This document shows, piece by piece, positions 24,521 through 33,744 of a DNA stretch of 64,000 nt (positions are counted from its first letter, which is position 1; each line of letters starts with the position of its first letter). Made by a program: the position numbers and the translations under genes. The notes under the pieces were generated by a model. It saw nothing but the letters and a program-made list of their open reading frames with translations. It had not been told where the DNA came from and searched no databases. Source of the DNA: CAVXTT01 sp963764685 (GTDB lineage: Bacteria; Bacteroidota; Ignavibacteria; Ignavibacteriales; Ignavibacteriaceae); the NCBI GenBank assembly GCA_963764685.1, contig CAVXTT010000021.1, positions 310,001 through 374,000 of the forward strand, read 5' to 3'.

Positions 24521-26064
24521 TATAATCTGGTTAACATCTTTATTTCCACCCCGCTGAATGCAGGTTCATAGCGGCAGACCCCGCCGATACAAATATTGCC
24601 TGCCTGCCTGGTACCGACCAGCAGACTTAGATCTGTATGCTCTCCCACTTTGTAAACAAACTGAATGAGGTTCCAGAACTTCCTTACTAAATTCCCTTCT
24701 TCAGGTTCTTTTGTCTGCATTTCGGACACAACCGATATGCTCCACAAAGGAGAGCGTAAATATTCAAGCGTCATTACGTCATTATAATACTTTTCTGTGG
24801 TGGACTTGTCTTCTACCTGCTGGTGCTCAAGTACGAGTCTTAATGTATTAAGCTCGTCAACATACCAGCGGTTCTCAAGTATTGGGGTATAGGATTTTGT
24901 ATTTGTGCTCCCTTCTTCGTTATAACCTAAAGCAGCAATGGACATAAATTTATCGTTCCAGGTATGATTCAGTTGTCCGAATGCTTCTCTCAGCTGAAGA
25001 GCTTCCGGATTACTGGTTCCAAGCACACGCTGAATATAAGAAGAGGGTCCTAAAGTTTTAGTCTCTGAATAGCTGGCATTTAAATAAGTTTCAGGTGTAA
25101 ATGAATAATTTGCATCCAGCTGGTATCCCTGCTCATCAGAAGCATTAAGCGGAGAGGGATGCCTGTTAAGCAGTATATATGTATAATCTTTCCGGAGTGC
25201 AGGGGGAGTATTATAAGCCACAGTACCGTCACTTGAGGTGTATGCATAGTTATCATAGATCTTATATTCGGCGGTAACGGAGAATGCCTCGTAATAAAAA
25301 TTCATATTAGCATAAAAACCTTTTCCGGTTATAAGTTCATCATCATTGAATACCTGGGTTTTAACATCCTCATTTTGCTTAACGCCGAACTCAGAATAAA
25401 AATCAAAATTCCATACTGAAGGCTGAATTCTAAGAGAAGACATCATAGTTCTTGCAATGCCTTCCTGTTCGGGCTTATTGGAAGCGAAAGTGCCCCCCAT
25501 TTTCATAAAGTTAAGTCCGCGGTACTCAAGATCTACAGCATGCAGGATCTCATTGCGCTGTGCACTTGCATTCTCCGGCATACCGGTTAAGGCATTGAGA
25601 ACAAAGTCGGCATATCTCCCTGTGACTTTAACGCCCAGGAGATTATTGTCGACGCGTATATTCCTATCCTCATAACTTTTAAGTATCATTCCCCTGCCGA
25701 AGAGAGTATAATAGTTTCCGGCAGTGATATCCAGTCCCTCATCAAAATCACCGATCTCAGTCTTTATATATTTAAACGCAATGTCGGAGAATCTTATCTT
25801 GCCCCTGTTGATTGAGGGGTCAGGGTCGTTAGGCTGATAAGTTTCAAACCTGATACCTGCACCGAAGATCCCTTTACGGTAATCAAGGTTGAGCCAGTCC
25901 TCAAATATTTCCCTTTTAAGCTCTTTATCATAGGAATATTCAAGCTGGTTCGAGAATCCAAGTCCTTCCGGCATAAAGTATTCTGATCCCCCCTCATCCT
26001 GTCCCAGAGCAGAGGAGCAGGCTGCAGCGAGTATTAAAAAAAACAGTTTAGAGAATAGTTTCAT
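24520..26064 (-). CDS. Outer-membrane protein, DUF6029-like
   Basis: The 514-residue protein has a signal peptide (MKLFSKLFFLILAAACSSAL, then GQ) followed by a long porin-like barrel rich in alternating tyrosine and hydrophobic residues. The opening GLGFSNQLEYSYDKELKREI and the ITAGNYYTLFGRGMILKSYE segment match DUF6029 proteins of Bacteroidota. Unlike TonB-dependent receptors there is no plug domain. It overlaps the upstream TlpA-like gene by four bases (ATGA type) and abuts the ArsC-family gene. The three are probably one operon linking a barrel with periplasmic thiol proteins. Its role is unknown. Confidence 0.72.
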   Translation of the reverse strand: MKLFSKLFFLILAAACSSALGQDEGGSEYFMPEGLGFSNQLEYSYDKELKREIFEDWLNLDYRKGIFGAGIRFETYQPNDPDPSINRGKIRFSDIAFKYIKTEIGDFDEGLDITAGNYYTLFGRGMILKSYEDRNIRVDNNLLGVKVTGRYADFVLNALTGMPENASAQRNEILHAVDLEYRGLNFMKMGGTFASNKPEQEGIARTMMSSLRIQPSVWNFDFYSEFGVKQNEDVKTQVFNDDELITGKGFYANMNFYYEAFSVTAEYKIYDNYAYTSSDGTVAYNTPPALRKDYTYILLNRHPSPLNASDEQGYQLDANYSFTPETYLNASYSETKTLGPSSYIQRVLGTSNPEALQLREAFGQLNHTWNDKFMSIAALGYNEEGSTNTKSYTPILENRWYVDELNTLRLVLEHQQVEDKSTTEKYYNDVMTLEYLRSPLWSISVVSEMQTKEPEEGNLVRKFWNLIQFVYKVGEHTDLSLLVGTRQAGNICIGGVCRYEPAFSGVEIKMLTRL

Positions 26065-26582
26065 AATTCTTCAGCTTTTGATTTAAGCAGCTGTTCCAGT
26101 TTTTCCTTAAGCTGCAGCTCATCCCCTTTTACATAGCCCCGGTGAGTGTACACAATATTTCCGTTCTTGTCGAGAAGCACTGTATACGGTATCGGGTTTG
26201 CGTAATAGATCCTGGCTACTTCAGAATTAGTATCGAGCAGGACAGGGAAGGTATATCCCTTTGATTTTATTAAAGGCTTTACCTTTGCCACGCTCTTCTC
26301 ATTATCGGTAGAGATGGCAAACATCTTAAATCCGCTTGCCTGGTATTGATTATAGATCTTCGCGAATTCGGCTAACTCTTCTACGCAGGGCTTGCACCAG
26401 GTAGCCCAGAAGCTGAGCAGTATGGGTCCGCTGCCGGTTTCTTTTTTTAATTCGACATTCTTCTTGTCCATATTCTCAAGCTTAAAGTTGGGGGCTTTTC
26501 TTCCTGATGACAGTTCGCCATCCTGTGAATAAATATTCACAGCAAAGAGAAATAGGGTTGATAATAAAATAACTCTGAACAT
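26061..26582 (-). CDS. TlpA/ResA-like periplasmic thioredoxin
   Basis: Starting at 26582, the protein has 173 residues with a signal peptide or anchor (MFRVILLSTLFLFAVNIYSQ), then a TlpA-like thioredoxin domain. The redox pair lies in FWATWCKPCVEEL (C63 and C66), the cis-proline in IPYTVLLDKNGNI, and the ILLSFWATWC strand is complete. The family reduces or isomerises disulfides outside the cytoplasm, for example in cytochrome c maturation. A longer frame runs back to 26708 but would place 42 residues before the signal; an AGGTG site ahead of 26582 supports the shorter start. It overlaps the barrel gene by four bases. Confidence 0.88.
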   Translation of the reverse strand: MFRVILLSTLFLFAVNIYSQDGELSSGRKAPNFKLENMDKKNVELKKETGSGPILLSFWATWCKPCVEELAEFAKIYNQYQASGFKMFAISTDNEKSVAKVKPLIKSKGYTFPVLLDTNSEVARIYYANPIPYTVLLDKNGNIVYTHRGYVKGDELQLKEKLEQLLKSKAEEL

Positions 26583-26676
26583 TATAACACCTGTGGGGAT
26601 TAATAGTGGCTTAATGTAAATAACAGACTTCTGTTTCTTTGAAGATAGGATATACTTCTGTACCATTAATAATGAA

Positions 26677-26700
26677 AGGGCAGCCTTAAAAGACTGCCCC
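26677..26700 (-). terminator. Hairpin after the T9SS/Omp28 gene
   Basis: On the minus strand GGGCAG, an A/T-rich loop, CTGCCC, then TTTC follows the stop codon of the Omp28/T9SS gene at 26713. The stem has six GC-rich base pairs with a partial inner extension. It would separate that gene from the TlpA-like gene. Confidence 0.6.
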
Positions 26701-26712
26701 GCATTCAAATAT

Positions 26713-28785
26713 TTATTTAAGAACTATCATTTTTTTAGATGATGTAAATTTGCCTGATTCAATTTTGTAGATGTACATTCCTGAGGAAAGGGATGCTGCA
26801 TCAAATGCAACGGTATAACTGCCGGGCTGCTGGTATCCGTTTACAAGTGTTGTTACCTCACGTCCCATTATATCATAAATCTTAATGGATGTATGACCTG
26901 CATCGGCTATGGAATATGTAATCCGGGTTGATGGGTTAAAAGGATTCGGATAATTCTGGTCAAGTGAATAGTTGTATACTATAGCGGGATTATTATCAAC
27001 GCCTGTAACAACACCTTCCATCAACCACCTGAAGGATCTTGCAGCAATACTGTCGCGGGAAATCTCGTGATCAATCTGCTCAAGACCGAATGCTGTATAA
27101 ACGATCCTGTAATCATCCTTGGCTGCTTTAATGCCTATTAGCGAAGGACCTGTGCCGCCGAACTGGAATATACCCGATGCATCAGCATCAAACGGTGCAA
27201 TTTCATCAAGGAATCTGGGATACCGGTTGTTTGTAGAAAATGCCAGTCCATCTCCGATCGGGTCACCTGTAAGACCTGTTAAGAAGTAACTCGGGCCTGC
27301 ATTCTGCACATAATTGGCGTGCAGGTAATTATGATAAAAATCTGATGCGAACTGACTTTGTCCAGCGGGGTCCATAATATCATATCCGATATCCTGACCG
27401 GTAATTAATAATCTGCCTCCCTGGTCCAGGTAAGCCTGAAGCAGATCCACATCACTTGAAACAAAAACAGGAGCTTTGTTCCCTGCAATCCAGGCTACGG
27501 TATAATAGCCCGAAAGATCTGCACCAGCTCCAAGCAAAGCTTCCCGCGAAACGATGCCGTACGCAGCAGTATCAGCAACTCTTGCAAGTGAACTATCCAA
27601 ATAACCTCCGTATCCCTCACCGGAGGCATCAATGATAAGAAAATCAATACCGGTTTTAGTAACCATTCTCATCCTGGCTTCAGCAATTACTCCGGAATCT
27701 CCTTTTGAAGTGAACCGGAGGGTAATGTATCCGAAACCGTTATAACTATTCGGATTTACTGAGACAGCTACCTGGGCACTATCGTTGGCTGTTACATTAA
27801 TCGAGTCCATTTCTCCGAAACCGGTGGTACCATTGGTGGTTGTAAATTCACCTGTCCATCCAGAGGGACCATCGATCATTCCTTCAACATAATATGTATC
27901 GTCAAGAAGACCGGTATTCTTTACGGTTACTGTAAATTCACCGGAAGTGTTATTTTGTGTAATCACATCTGTTGAAGTAGCTGCTATTGTTGCAACATAG
28001 TCAGGAGAAACAAGAGGCCATTTTTGCGCCTGTGCAATTTCACCAAGATAAAGAGGACTTGCAACTTTATAAACAAAGGCAACCAGCTCGCAATTATCGG
28101 CAACATAAGATGCCGGAACAGTCCATTGAATGCTCTTGCTGATTGTTTGTCCTGAATTCCAGGGGTTAGCTCCATTTAAGGCTTCCCCGGTGGCGCCATT
28201 TATCATCGACCTTACGACGTGGTTATGTACATAATTTGTTCCGCCGATGCATCCAGCGCCGGTATTTCCAGATTGAGGGTAAACCAGCCCGCTTTCCATA
28301 ATAATAAAACTCAATTTATATTCGGCGGTGAGATTACTCTGTGCAGTAGCGTGTATAGTTACATCAAGAGCCCCTGTTATTTTATTATATGCTTTATCCA
28401 TTGTAATATCAACAGCGGCAGGAACATTAAAGCGGGTGTTCATCATTCCGGGCCAGGCAGATCTTGACTGGGGTGCGCTTGTTCTGTCAATTATTCCTGT
28501 AGGATATGAACTGAATGTCATCAAACCTATAATTTCATTCCCATTGAAAACTGCCCAGGGATCCCCATAATTTGTTGGTCCGTGGTATTCAATTGCAATT
28601 GCATTAGGCATAGTAACCAGAATATTATCGATGACATCGTGTCCGCAAGGGCAATACTGACACCAGGTTCCTGTACAGGCTTCAATTACAGGATTCCTCT
28701 GAACCTGTGCATTGCTGAGATTCAATGGGAATAAAGTGAAGCACAAAACAAGGAAAGTGAATATTAATGGTAAGTGTTTTTTCAT
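26713..28785 (-). CDS. Omp28-like secreted protein with T9SS sorting domain
   Basis: The 690-residue protein starts at 28785 behind AAAAGGAGCTGATCG, with signal peptide MKKHLPLIFTFLVLCFTLFP. A longer frame to 28845 lacks support. Residues 30-260 match Omp28-related proteins and carry the thioredoxin-like motif TGTWCQYCPCG (C42, C45, C47). The middle part contains CARDB/Ig-like sequence and a DUF4350-like segment (QAYLDQGGRLLITGQDIGYD). The last 80 residues are a type IX sorting domain: QNYPNPFNPSTRITYSI, IKIYDIMGREVTTLV, GMYIYKI and the terminal KKMIVLK. It is therefore predicted to cross the outer membrane through the T9SS and be attached to the surface or released. Confidence 0.87.
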   Translation of the reverse strand: MKKHLPLIFTFLVLCFTLFPLNLSNAQVQRNPVIEACTGTWCQYCPCGHDVIDNILVTMPNAIAIEYHGPTNYGDPWAVFNGNEIIGLMTFSSYPTGIIDRTSAPQSRSAWPGMMNTRFNVPAAVDITMDKAYNKITGALDVTIHATAQSNLTAEYKLSFIIMESGLVYPQSGNTGAGCIGGTNYVHNHVVRSMINGATGEALNGANPWNSGQTISKSIQWTVPASYVADNCELVAFVYKVASPLYLGEIAQAQKWPLVSPDYVATIAATSTDVITQNNTSGEFTVTVKNTGLLDDTYYVEGMIDGPSGWTGEFTTTNGTTGFGEMDSINVTANDSAQVAVSVNPNSYNGFGYITLRFTSKGDSGVIAEARMRMVTKTGIDFLIIDASGEGYGGYLDSSLARVADTAAYGIVSREALLGAGADLSGYYTVAWIAGNKAPVFVSSDVDLLQAYLDQGGRLLITGQDIGYDIMDPAGQSQFASDFYHNYLHANYVQNAGPSYFLTGLTGDPIGDGLAFSTNNRYPRFLDEIAPFDADASGIFQFGGTGPSLIGIKAAKDDYRIVYTAFGLEQIDHEISRDSIAARSFRWLMEGVVTGVDNNPAIVYNYSLDQNYPNPFNPSTRITYSIADAGHTSIKIYDIMGREVTTLVNGYQQPGSYTVAFDAASLSSGMYIYKIESGKFTSSKKMIVLK

Positions 28786-28858
28786 ACGATCAGCTCCTTT
28801 TTGATTTAATCTAAAATTCCCGAAGGGGATGTATTCCCTCTTCAATAAATTTATTCAG

Positions 28859-30073
28859 TTATTCGGCAGACGCTGCCTGTAATACTTTTTTTGTATTCTT
28901 ATTTTGTATATAAACTATTGTAACAATTTCATTTAGATTCCAGGAAGAGGAAATCTGTACCTGGTTTGTATACCCAACTGTGGAAGTTAAATTCGATTCC
29001 AGCAATTCCAGACCGGAAGAAGAGGGAAGCATTTTTCTCAATACATCATAAAAAACTGACTCTCCATTGGAGCCGGGAGGAGTGCCTGTATCAATTCTTT
29101 TCTCCACAATAGCAGTCTGGATCACATAATCATTAAAATCCAATCCTGCTGTGTTAACAGGTGCAACAGAAATATCTACATAGATATTTCCATTATTTAC
29201 ACTATCTGTAACCGAGATATCAAAAGCAGGTTCTTCTGTCAAAGCTGCATCTATTGCATTCTTTATTGAATTAGAATCCGAGGATACGGGTCTTGTTACT
29301 CCGTCAATTATTATTGTGGGAGCAGTTATAATACTATAATATGCCATCCGGGCATCGCAGTCGGGTTTAGCAGCAAGATAAAACGGATCAGTAGGTTTAG
29401 GGAAATTAGTCGGGAACTTTATAATATGCAGCCTCCCGGCATAGGATTCCGAAAGCGAGTGAGTAATTTTATTTGAAGTAACACAGGGTATACAGCTCAC
29501 GTTTGCAAAATCCTCCAGGAGTACCACTTTATTTACAGTTTCTTCCTGAAGCTCAATATTTACTGAAATTGTGGAATCCTCTATTACATTTACCTGTAAT
29601 GCTGAGTTTAGATAACCCTCCTTGACCAGCTTAATATTTCTTGAACCGGTGGCTGCCTGAATGGTATCGGGTGTTACTTTACCGGAATTTTGATCATCTA
29701 TATGGATCTCAGCCCCGGTAATATTGGAAGTTACAAATACCTTGCCATAAGTCGCTGTCTGTAACTCAACATTAATAGAAATGGTAGAATCTTTTAGGAC
29801 AGTTACCTGAACGGTAGAATCCGCATAACCTGCTTTAACCAGTTTTATATTTCTCGTACCTGTAAGTGCCTGAATTGTATCCGGAGTTACCTTTCCGGAA
29901 TTTTGATTATCAATAAATATCCCGGCTTCTGTTACATTTGATGTAACAAAAACCTTCCCATATTCAAAAACAGGCTCTTGGGGGGCAACGGGGGGACTGG
30001 TCTCGCACCCTGAAAATAGAACGATAAGTAAAACAGCTGTAAGACAAACTGCCTTATATATTAGAATCCGCAT
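28859..30073 (-). CDS. Lipoprotein with two PEGA domains and an Omp28-like domain
   Basis: The lipobox is in VLLIVLFSGCETSPP, so the mature protein should begin at that cysteine. Two PEGA repeats follow in tandem (about residues 39-105 and 107-175). Each starts YGKVFVTSN and contains DNQNSGKVTPDTIQA or its near copy; the two are close in sequence, indicating recent internal duplication. The C-terminal half begins KVVLLEDFANVSCIPCVTS, an Omp28/thioredoxin-like segment with a CxxC pair. It probably sits on the outer membrane near the neighbouring Omp28/T9SS protein. The frame can start at TTG 30079, but ATG at 30073 is preferred. No sorting domain is present, in contrast to its neighbours. Confidence 0.82.
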   Translation of the reverse strand: MRILIYKAVCLTAVLLIVLFSGCETSPPVAPQEPVFEYGKVFVTSNVTEAGIFIDNQNSGKVTPDTIQALTGTRNIKLVKAGYADSTVQVTVLKDSTISINVELQTATYGKVFVTSNITGAEIHIDDQNSGKVTPDTIQAATGSRNIKLVKEGYLNSALQVNVIEDSTISVNIELQEETVNKVVLLEDFANVSCIPCVTSNKITHSLSESYAGRLHIIKFPTNFPKPTDPFYLAAKPDCDARMAYYSIITAPTIIIDGVTRPVSSDSNSIKNAIDAALTEEPAFDISVTDSVNNGNIYVDISVAPVNTAGLDFNDYVIQTAIVEKRIDTGTPPGSNGESVFYDVLRKMLPSSSGLELLESNLTSTVGYTNQVQISSSWNLNEIVTIVYIQNKNTKKVLQAASAE

Positions 30074-30464
30074 ATGCAAAGTTAATTTGTTGAAGGTATA
30101 AAAAAAAGACTATTGCGAAAGTTCGTAAATAATAATTTCTATTGATCACATCGTAACAATAGTTCACCCGGATGAAATATTAAGCCCGGATAAGCATTAT
30201 TTAATACGGGTTTTCTTCATTTTAGTTTTTTTATTTTCTATATTTCAAGGACAGTTAGATTAGTTCATTGCTGTGGATTGAATATGGTCAGTTATTTATT
30301 TTCGCTCTTCTCTCATCCCGTCTTTAATTTTACTAATTACACTAATTATCAAACTTTTCCTCTATTCCCCTATCAAACAAAGTTAATAATACAGGCACAG
30401 CCTGGCAAAAGATCTTTCTTATAAACCATTCTCTGTTTATTTTAAAAATCAAAAAGGGACTACT
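30074..30464. other. Divergent intergenic region, no gene seen
   Basis: This region of about 390 bases lies between two divergently transcribed genes for secreted Omp28-like proteins and is A/T-rich. It should hold promoters for both directions, but I see no promoter match that I would defend, no repeat shared with the other gaps and no small coding frame. Confidence 0.4.
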
Positions 30465-32543
30465 ATGAAAAAATTTCTTACTCTTTGTGTTGTCCTGATA
30501 CCTTTTGTGGTATCGGCACAAACATTCATTGACGAAACATTCTCCGGCACAGTGCCTCCAACCGGATGGACTATTGATGCCCACGCGACTAACTGGAAGT
30601 CAAATGACGGAAATGTTGCAGGCGGAACAGTTCCTGAATGTATGTTTGATTATAATCCTTCATTTACCGGATTAACAAATTTAATCTCTCCAGTGATAAA
30701 TTTAACCGGTGTAACCAACCTGAAACTAATGTTCAGACATTCTATCGATCACTACAGCGGGGCTTATACTGTTGGTGTTGCAACACGTTCGGGCGGCGGT
30801 GCCTGGAATACTGTATGGTCAAGAGTTAATCCTACGGGGAATGTTACAGAGCTTGTTGATATTACAATCAGCAATGCAAATGTAGGCGCATCTGATTTCC
30901 AGATTGCCTGGTTCTTCAACGGCAACTCATATAATATTGACTACTGGTACATAGATGATATTATGCTTTATTCACCTCTTGCACACGATGTAATGGTAAA
31001 ATCAATCTTAACAGAGCCTGAATACGATCCTAACTATACATTAACTCCTCAGGCTGTACTTAAAAATTTCGGATTGAACACAGAGACATTTAACGCTACC
31101 TGTGTTATCAAGTCAGGCGGAACAACACTTTACACCCAGAACTGCACTAACTGTACGCTTGCCCCAGGTGCTGAAGAGACAGCCTCATTCCCCGATTTTA
31201 TATTATCACTCCCGAATGATCTTTATGAAATAACCGTTACTACAAATCTTGCCGGTGATATGAATGCTTCAAATGATTCCAAGACAAATACATTTGATAC
31301 ATATACCACTGTGAGAGAGATGGTAATTCTTGAAATAGGAACAGGTACCTGGTGCCAGTACTGCCCCGGAGCCTCGATGGGCGCACACGATCTGATTACT
31401 AATGGTAAGACCGTAGGTGTAGTAAAGTATCATAATGGTGATACATTTACTAACAATTATTCCAATGCAAGAAATACCTATTACGGAATTTCCGGATTCC
31501 CTACCGCCGTATTTGACGGCGTGATCAGTTATGTCGGCGGAAGCAATACGGTAAGTATGTACCCGGAATATCTGCCTATTTACGAAAGCAGGAAACCTAA
31601 AAACTGTGCTTACTCAGTAGAGATCTTCGGAACCAATACCGGATTAGATTACAATGTTCAATTAAGAGTAAAAAAACTTGCAGTTGTACCGGCAACTTAT
31701 AATAACCTTGTAGTACATCTTGCTTTAACAGAATCAAATATTCCGTTTAACTGGCAGGGACAGACAGAGGTTGATTATGCCGAAAGACTTATGGCTCCAA
31801 GTGAATTAGGTACACCACTTGATTTTTCGGGCGGTAATGAAGTAATCGTAACCCTTCCTTTTTCTATAAACAGCGCCTGGGTTGTAAGTAATCTTGAACT
31901 GGTTTCCTGGATCCAGAATCTTACCGGGAAGGAAATCCTGCAGGGAACAAAAGTAGCCGTTCCTGAGCTTGAACCTCTGCCGGTAGAGCTGGTATCATTT
32001 ACAGGCACCAGTTCCATTAATGGTGTTATTCTTAACTGGAGTACTGCGAGCGAAATAAACAATCTCGGATTCGAAATTCAGAATTCAACCGACGGTGAAA
32101 CATTCAGCAAAGTCGGTTTTGTACAGGGTGCCGGCACCTCCACTGAAGTTAAAGAATATACTTTCCTTGATGATGCAGATTATTCAGGCCATTCGGTTAT
32201 TTACTACAGACTGAAACAGCTTGACTTCAACGGAAATTTTGAATTCAGCAGCGTTGCAGAAGTTAAGATCGATCTTCCGATCAATTATGCTTTAGGCCAA
32301 AATTATCCTAATCCTTTCAATCCAAGCACAAAGATCACTTATTCTGTGCCCGAGAGAGCCCCGGTCAGTATAAAAGTATATGATATGACAGGACAGGAAG
32401 TTTCCACCCTGGTTAATGAAGTAAAAGAAAGCGGCACCTACGAGATCACTTTCTCTGCAAAGGAACTCTCTTCCGGTGTATATTTCTACAAAATGACATC
32501 CGGGAACTTCAGCTCAGTTAAAAAGTTAAATATTCTAAAATAA
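30465..32543 (+). CDS. Omp28-like secreted protein with N-terminal adhesion domain and T9SS sorting domain
   Basis: The 692-residue protein has a signal peptide (MKKFLTLCVVLIPFVVSA). Residues 20-175 resemble a choice-of-anchor J (MAM-like) adhesion domain (FIDETFSGTVPPTGWTIDAH, then FQIAWFFNGNSYNIDYWYID). A CARDB-like Ig segment runs to about 285. The Omp28-related domain (about 288-500) carries EIGTGTWCQYCPGASMGAHD with its CxxC near 297-300. A later Fn3-like stretch (LNWSTASEINNLGFEIQNST) and the type IX sorting domain end the protein (QNYPNPFNPSTKITYSV, YDMTGQEVSTLV, SGVYFYKM, KKLNILK). It is the third Omp28-like protein in 6 kb, on the opposite strand from the other two. Confidence 0.87.
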   Translation: MKKFLTLCVVLIPFVVSAQTFIDETFSGTVPPTGWTIDAHATNWKSNDGNVAGGTVPECMFDYNPSFTGLTNLISPVINLTGVTNLKLMFRHSIDHYSGAYTVGVATRSGGGAWNTVWSRVNPTGNVTELVDITISNANVGASDFQIAWFFNGNSYNIDYWYIDDIMLYSPLAHDVMVKSILTEPEYDPNYTLTPQAVLKNFGLNTETFNATCVIKSGGTTLYTQNCTNCTLAPGAEETASFPDFILSLPNDLYEITVTTNLAGDMNASNDSKTNTFDTYTTVREMVILEIGTGTWCQYCPGASMGAHDLITNGKTVGVVKYHNGDTFTNNYSNARNTYYGISGFPTAVFDGVISYVGGSNTVSMYPEYLPIYESRKPKNCAYSVEIFGTNTGLDYNVQLRVKKLAVVPATYNNLVVHLALTESNIPFNWQGQTEVDYAERLMAPSELGTPLDFSGGNEVIVTLPFSINSAWVVSNLELVSWIQNLTGKEILQGTKVAVPELEPLPVELVSFTGTSSINGVILNWSTASEINNLGFEIQNSTDGETFSKVGFVQGAGTSTEVKEYTFLDDADYSGHSVIYYRLKQLDFNGNFEFSSVAEVKIDLPINYALGQNYPNPFNPSTKITYSVPERAPVSIKVYDMTGQEVSTLVNEVKESGTYEITFSAKELSSGVYFYKMTSGNFSSVKKLNILK

Positions 32544-32554
32544 TTTCTTAGAAT

Positions 32555-32582
32555 GGCGGGGTTAAATGCCCCGCCGTTCTTA
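32555..32582 (+). terminator. Rho-independent terminator
   Basis: GGCGGGG, loop TTAAAT, CCCCGCC, then GTTCTT, located 12 bases after the stop of the secreted protein gene. The GC-rich seven-base-pair stem is clear, though the T tract is short. Confidence 0.8.
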
Positions 32583-32615
32583 AAACAGGACATTCGAACA
32601 AGTTAAGGTTGTATA

Positions 32616-33365
32616 ATGAATAAATCAGTAACTGTATTTTTATCATCGTTTCTAATTTTTCTTTTTTCGGTAACTCTTCATTCGCAGGATATACAGGTAA
32701 TAGCGAATGAAACTCATCTCTATGATACACTTGGTGCTGAGATCGTATTTGATTTTGAGATCATTAATATAAGCCAGGCTAACCAGGTAGTCTTTGAAGT
32801 ACGTACAATAAATACCATGCCGCAGGGATGGATGTCATCCCTCTGTTTCGGTGAGAATTGCTTCGCACCCAATGTCGACAGCATTGCAACAACACCGGAG
32901 TTCTTTACTGACGAATTGGCGCCGGGAGATACATTATTATCCTCTTTGCACGTATTTACAGGAGAAACTAACGGTACATCCAATACCCAGATCCAGTTTG
33001 CTACATTCCGTGCTCCTGACGATAGGATAATAAAAGATTTCAGCGCAACTACCCTGCTTAATGATGTTAAAGACCCTGTGAAGTTAAATGCATTTGCATT
33101 GATGCAGAATTATCCTAATCCATTTAATCCCTCCACAGAAATTTCGTTCAATTTGAAGTCTTCCTCATTTGTATCCTTAAAAGTATTTAATCTTTTAGGA
33201 CAGGAAGTTGCAAACCTGCTGAACGGAAACCTCCACCAGGGAATGCACTCGGTTAAATTTGATGCCTCAAAGCTTAACAGTGGTGTTTATCTCTACAGAC
33301 TTGATGCAAAAGGATTTGACGGCAGCACTTTTAGTTCCGTCAAGAAAATGATCTTAACCAAGTAA
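32616..33365 (+). CDS. Small secreted protein with T9SS sorting domain
   Basis: The 249-residue protein has a signal peptide (MNKSVTVFLSSFLIFLFSVT). One beta-sandwich domain of about 130 residues follows (LGAEIVFDFEIINISQANQV, NTMPQGWMSSLCFGENC, LAPGDTLLSSLHVF), resembling Ig-like modules of secreted proteins. The type IX sorting domain reads QNYPNPFNPSTEISFNL, LKVFNLLGQEVANLLNG, SGVYLYRL and ends KKMILTK. The single C-F-G-E-N-C pair could form a disulfide. It follows the larger Omp28-like gene on the same strand, but a terminator separates them. Its binding target is unknown. Confidence 0.82.
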   Translation: MNKSVTVFLSSFLIFLFSVTLHSQDIQVIANETHLYDTLGAEIVFDFEIINISQANQVVFEVRTINTMPQGWMSSLCFGENCFAPNVDSIATTPEFFTDELAPGDTLLSSLHVFTGETNGTSNTQIQFATFRAPDDRIIKDFSATTLLNDVKDPVKLNAFALMQNYPNPFNPSTEISFNLKSSSFVSLKVFNLLGQEVANLLNGNLHQGMHSVKFDASKLNSGVYLYRLDAKGFDGSTFSSVKKMILTK

Positions 33366-33367
33366 TT

Positions 33368-33392
33368 AAAAGGAGCTTCGGCTCCTTTTTTT
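33368..33392 (+). terminator. Rho-independent terminator
   Basis: AAAAGGAGC, tetraloop TTCG, GCTCCTTTTTTT. A compact stem with the stable TTCG loop and a T tract, directly after the T9SS protein gene. Confidence 0.92.
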
Positions 33393-33439
33393 ATATCCCC
33401 CCACCAAAAAGATGAATGAATGAATGTCTGAATAAATGT

Positions 33440-33473
33440 CGTCATTGCGAAGGAGTCTTCGACTGAAGCAATC
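33440..33473 (+). repeat. GTCATTGCGAAGGAG-type dispersed repeat, copy 2
   Basis: CGTCATTGCGAAGGAGTCTT followed by CGACTGAAGCAATC. It matches the reverse complement of 16153-16186 at 33 of 34 positions (one G/A difference). Confidence 0.72.
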
Positions 33474-33527
33474 CCACGCTACTTTCCTTAGAAAGGAATA
33501 GACCTTCAAAAGATTTTACACAACTCG

Positions 33528-33723
33528 GGAAGGACAGGTCAACTTCGCAATATTAGTAAATTATTTATCCAGGGTTGACCTGTCCCTACGCAGGTTGTCT
33601 TATTTTTTATTGATTGCTCAATTAATGTAGAATATTAAAAGAAAAGAAAAATTCTGTAGGGACAGGTGGCACAATTGCGGATAATTAGGTGGTAATTGCA
33701 AACGCCACCTGTCCTTTCTGGAT
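33528..33723 (+). repeat. 195-base palindromic repeat, copy 1
   Basis: This copy contains two nested stem-loops. The first has perfect 12-base arms, GGACAGGTCAAC at 33532-33543 and GTTGACCTGTCC at 33574-33585. The second has perfect 11-base arms, GGACAGGTGGC at 33660-33670 and GCCACCTGTCC at 33704-33714. A T- and A-rich spacer lies between them. It is repeated in direct orientation 306 bases downstream. Confidence 0.85.
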
Positions 33724-33744
33724 CAGAGCAGAGTGCTATCAGGG

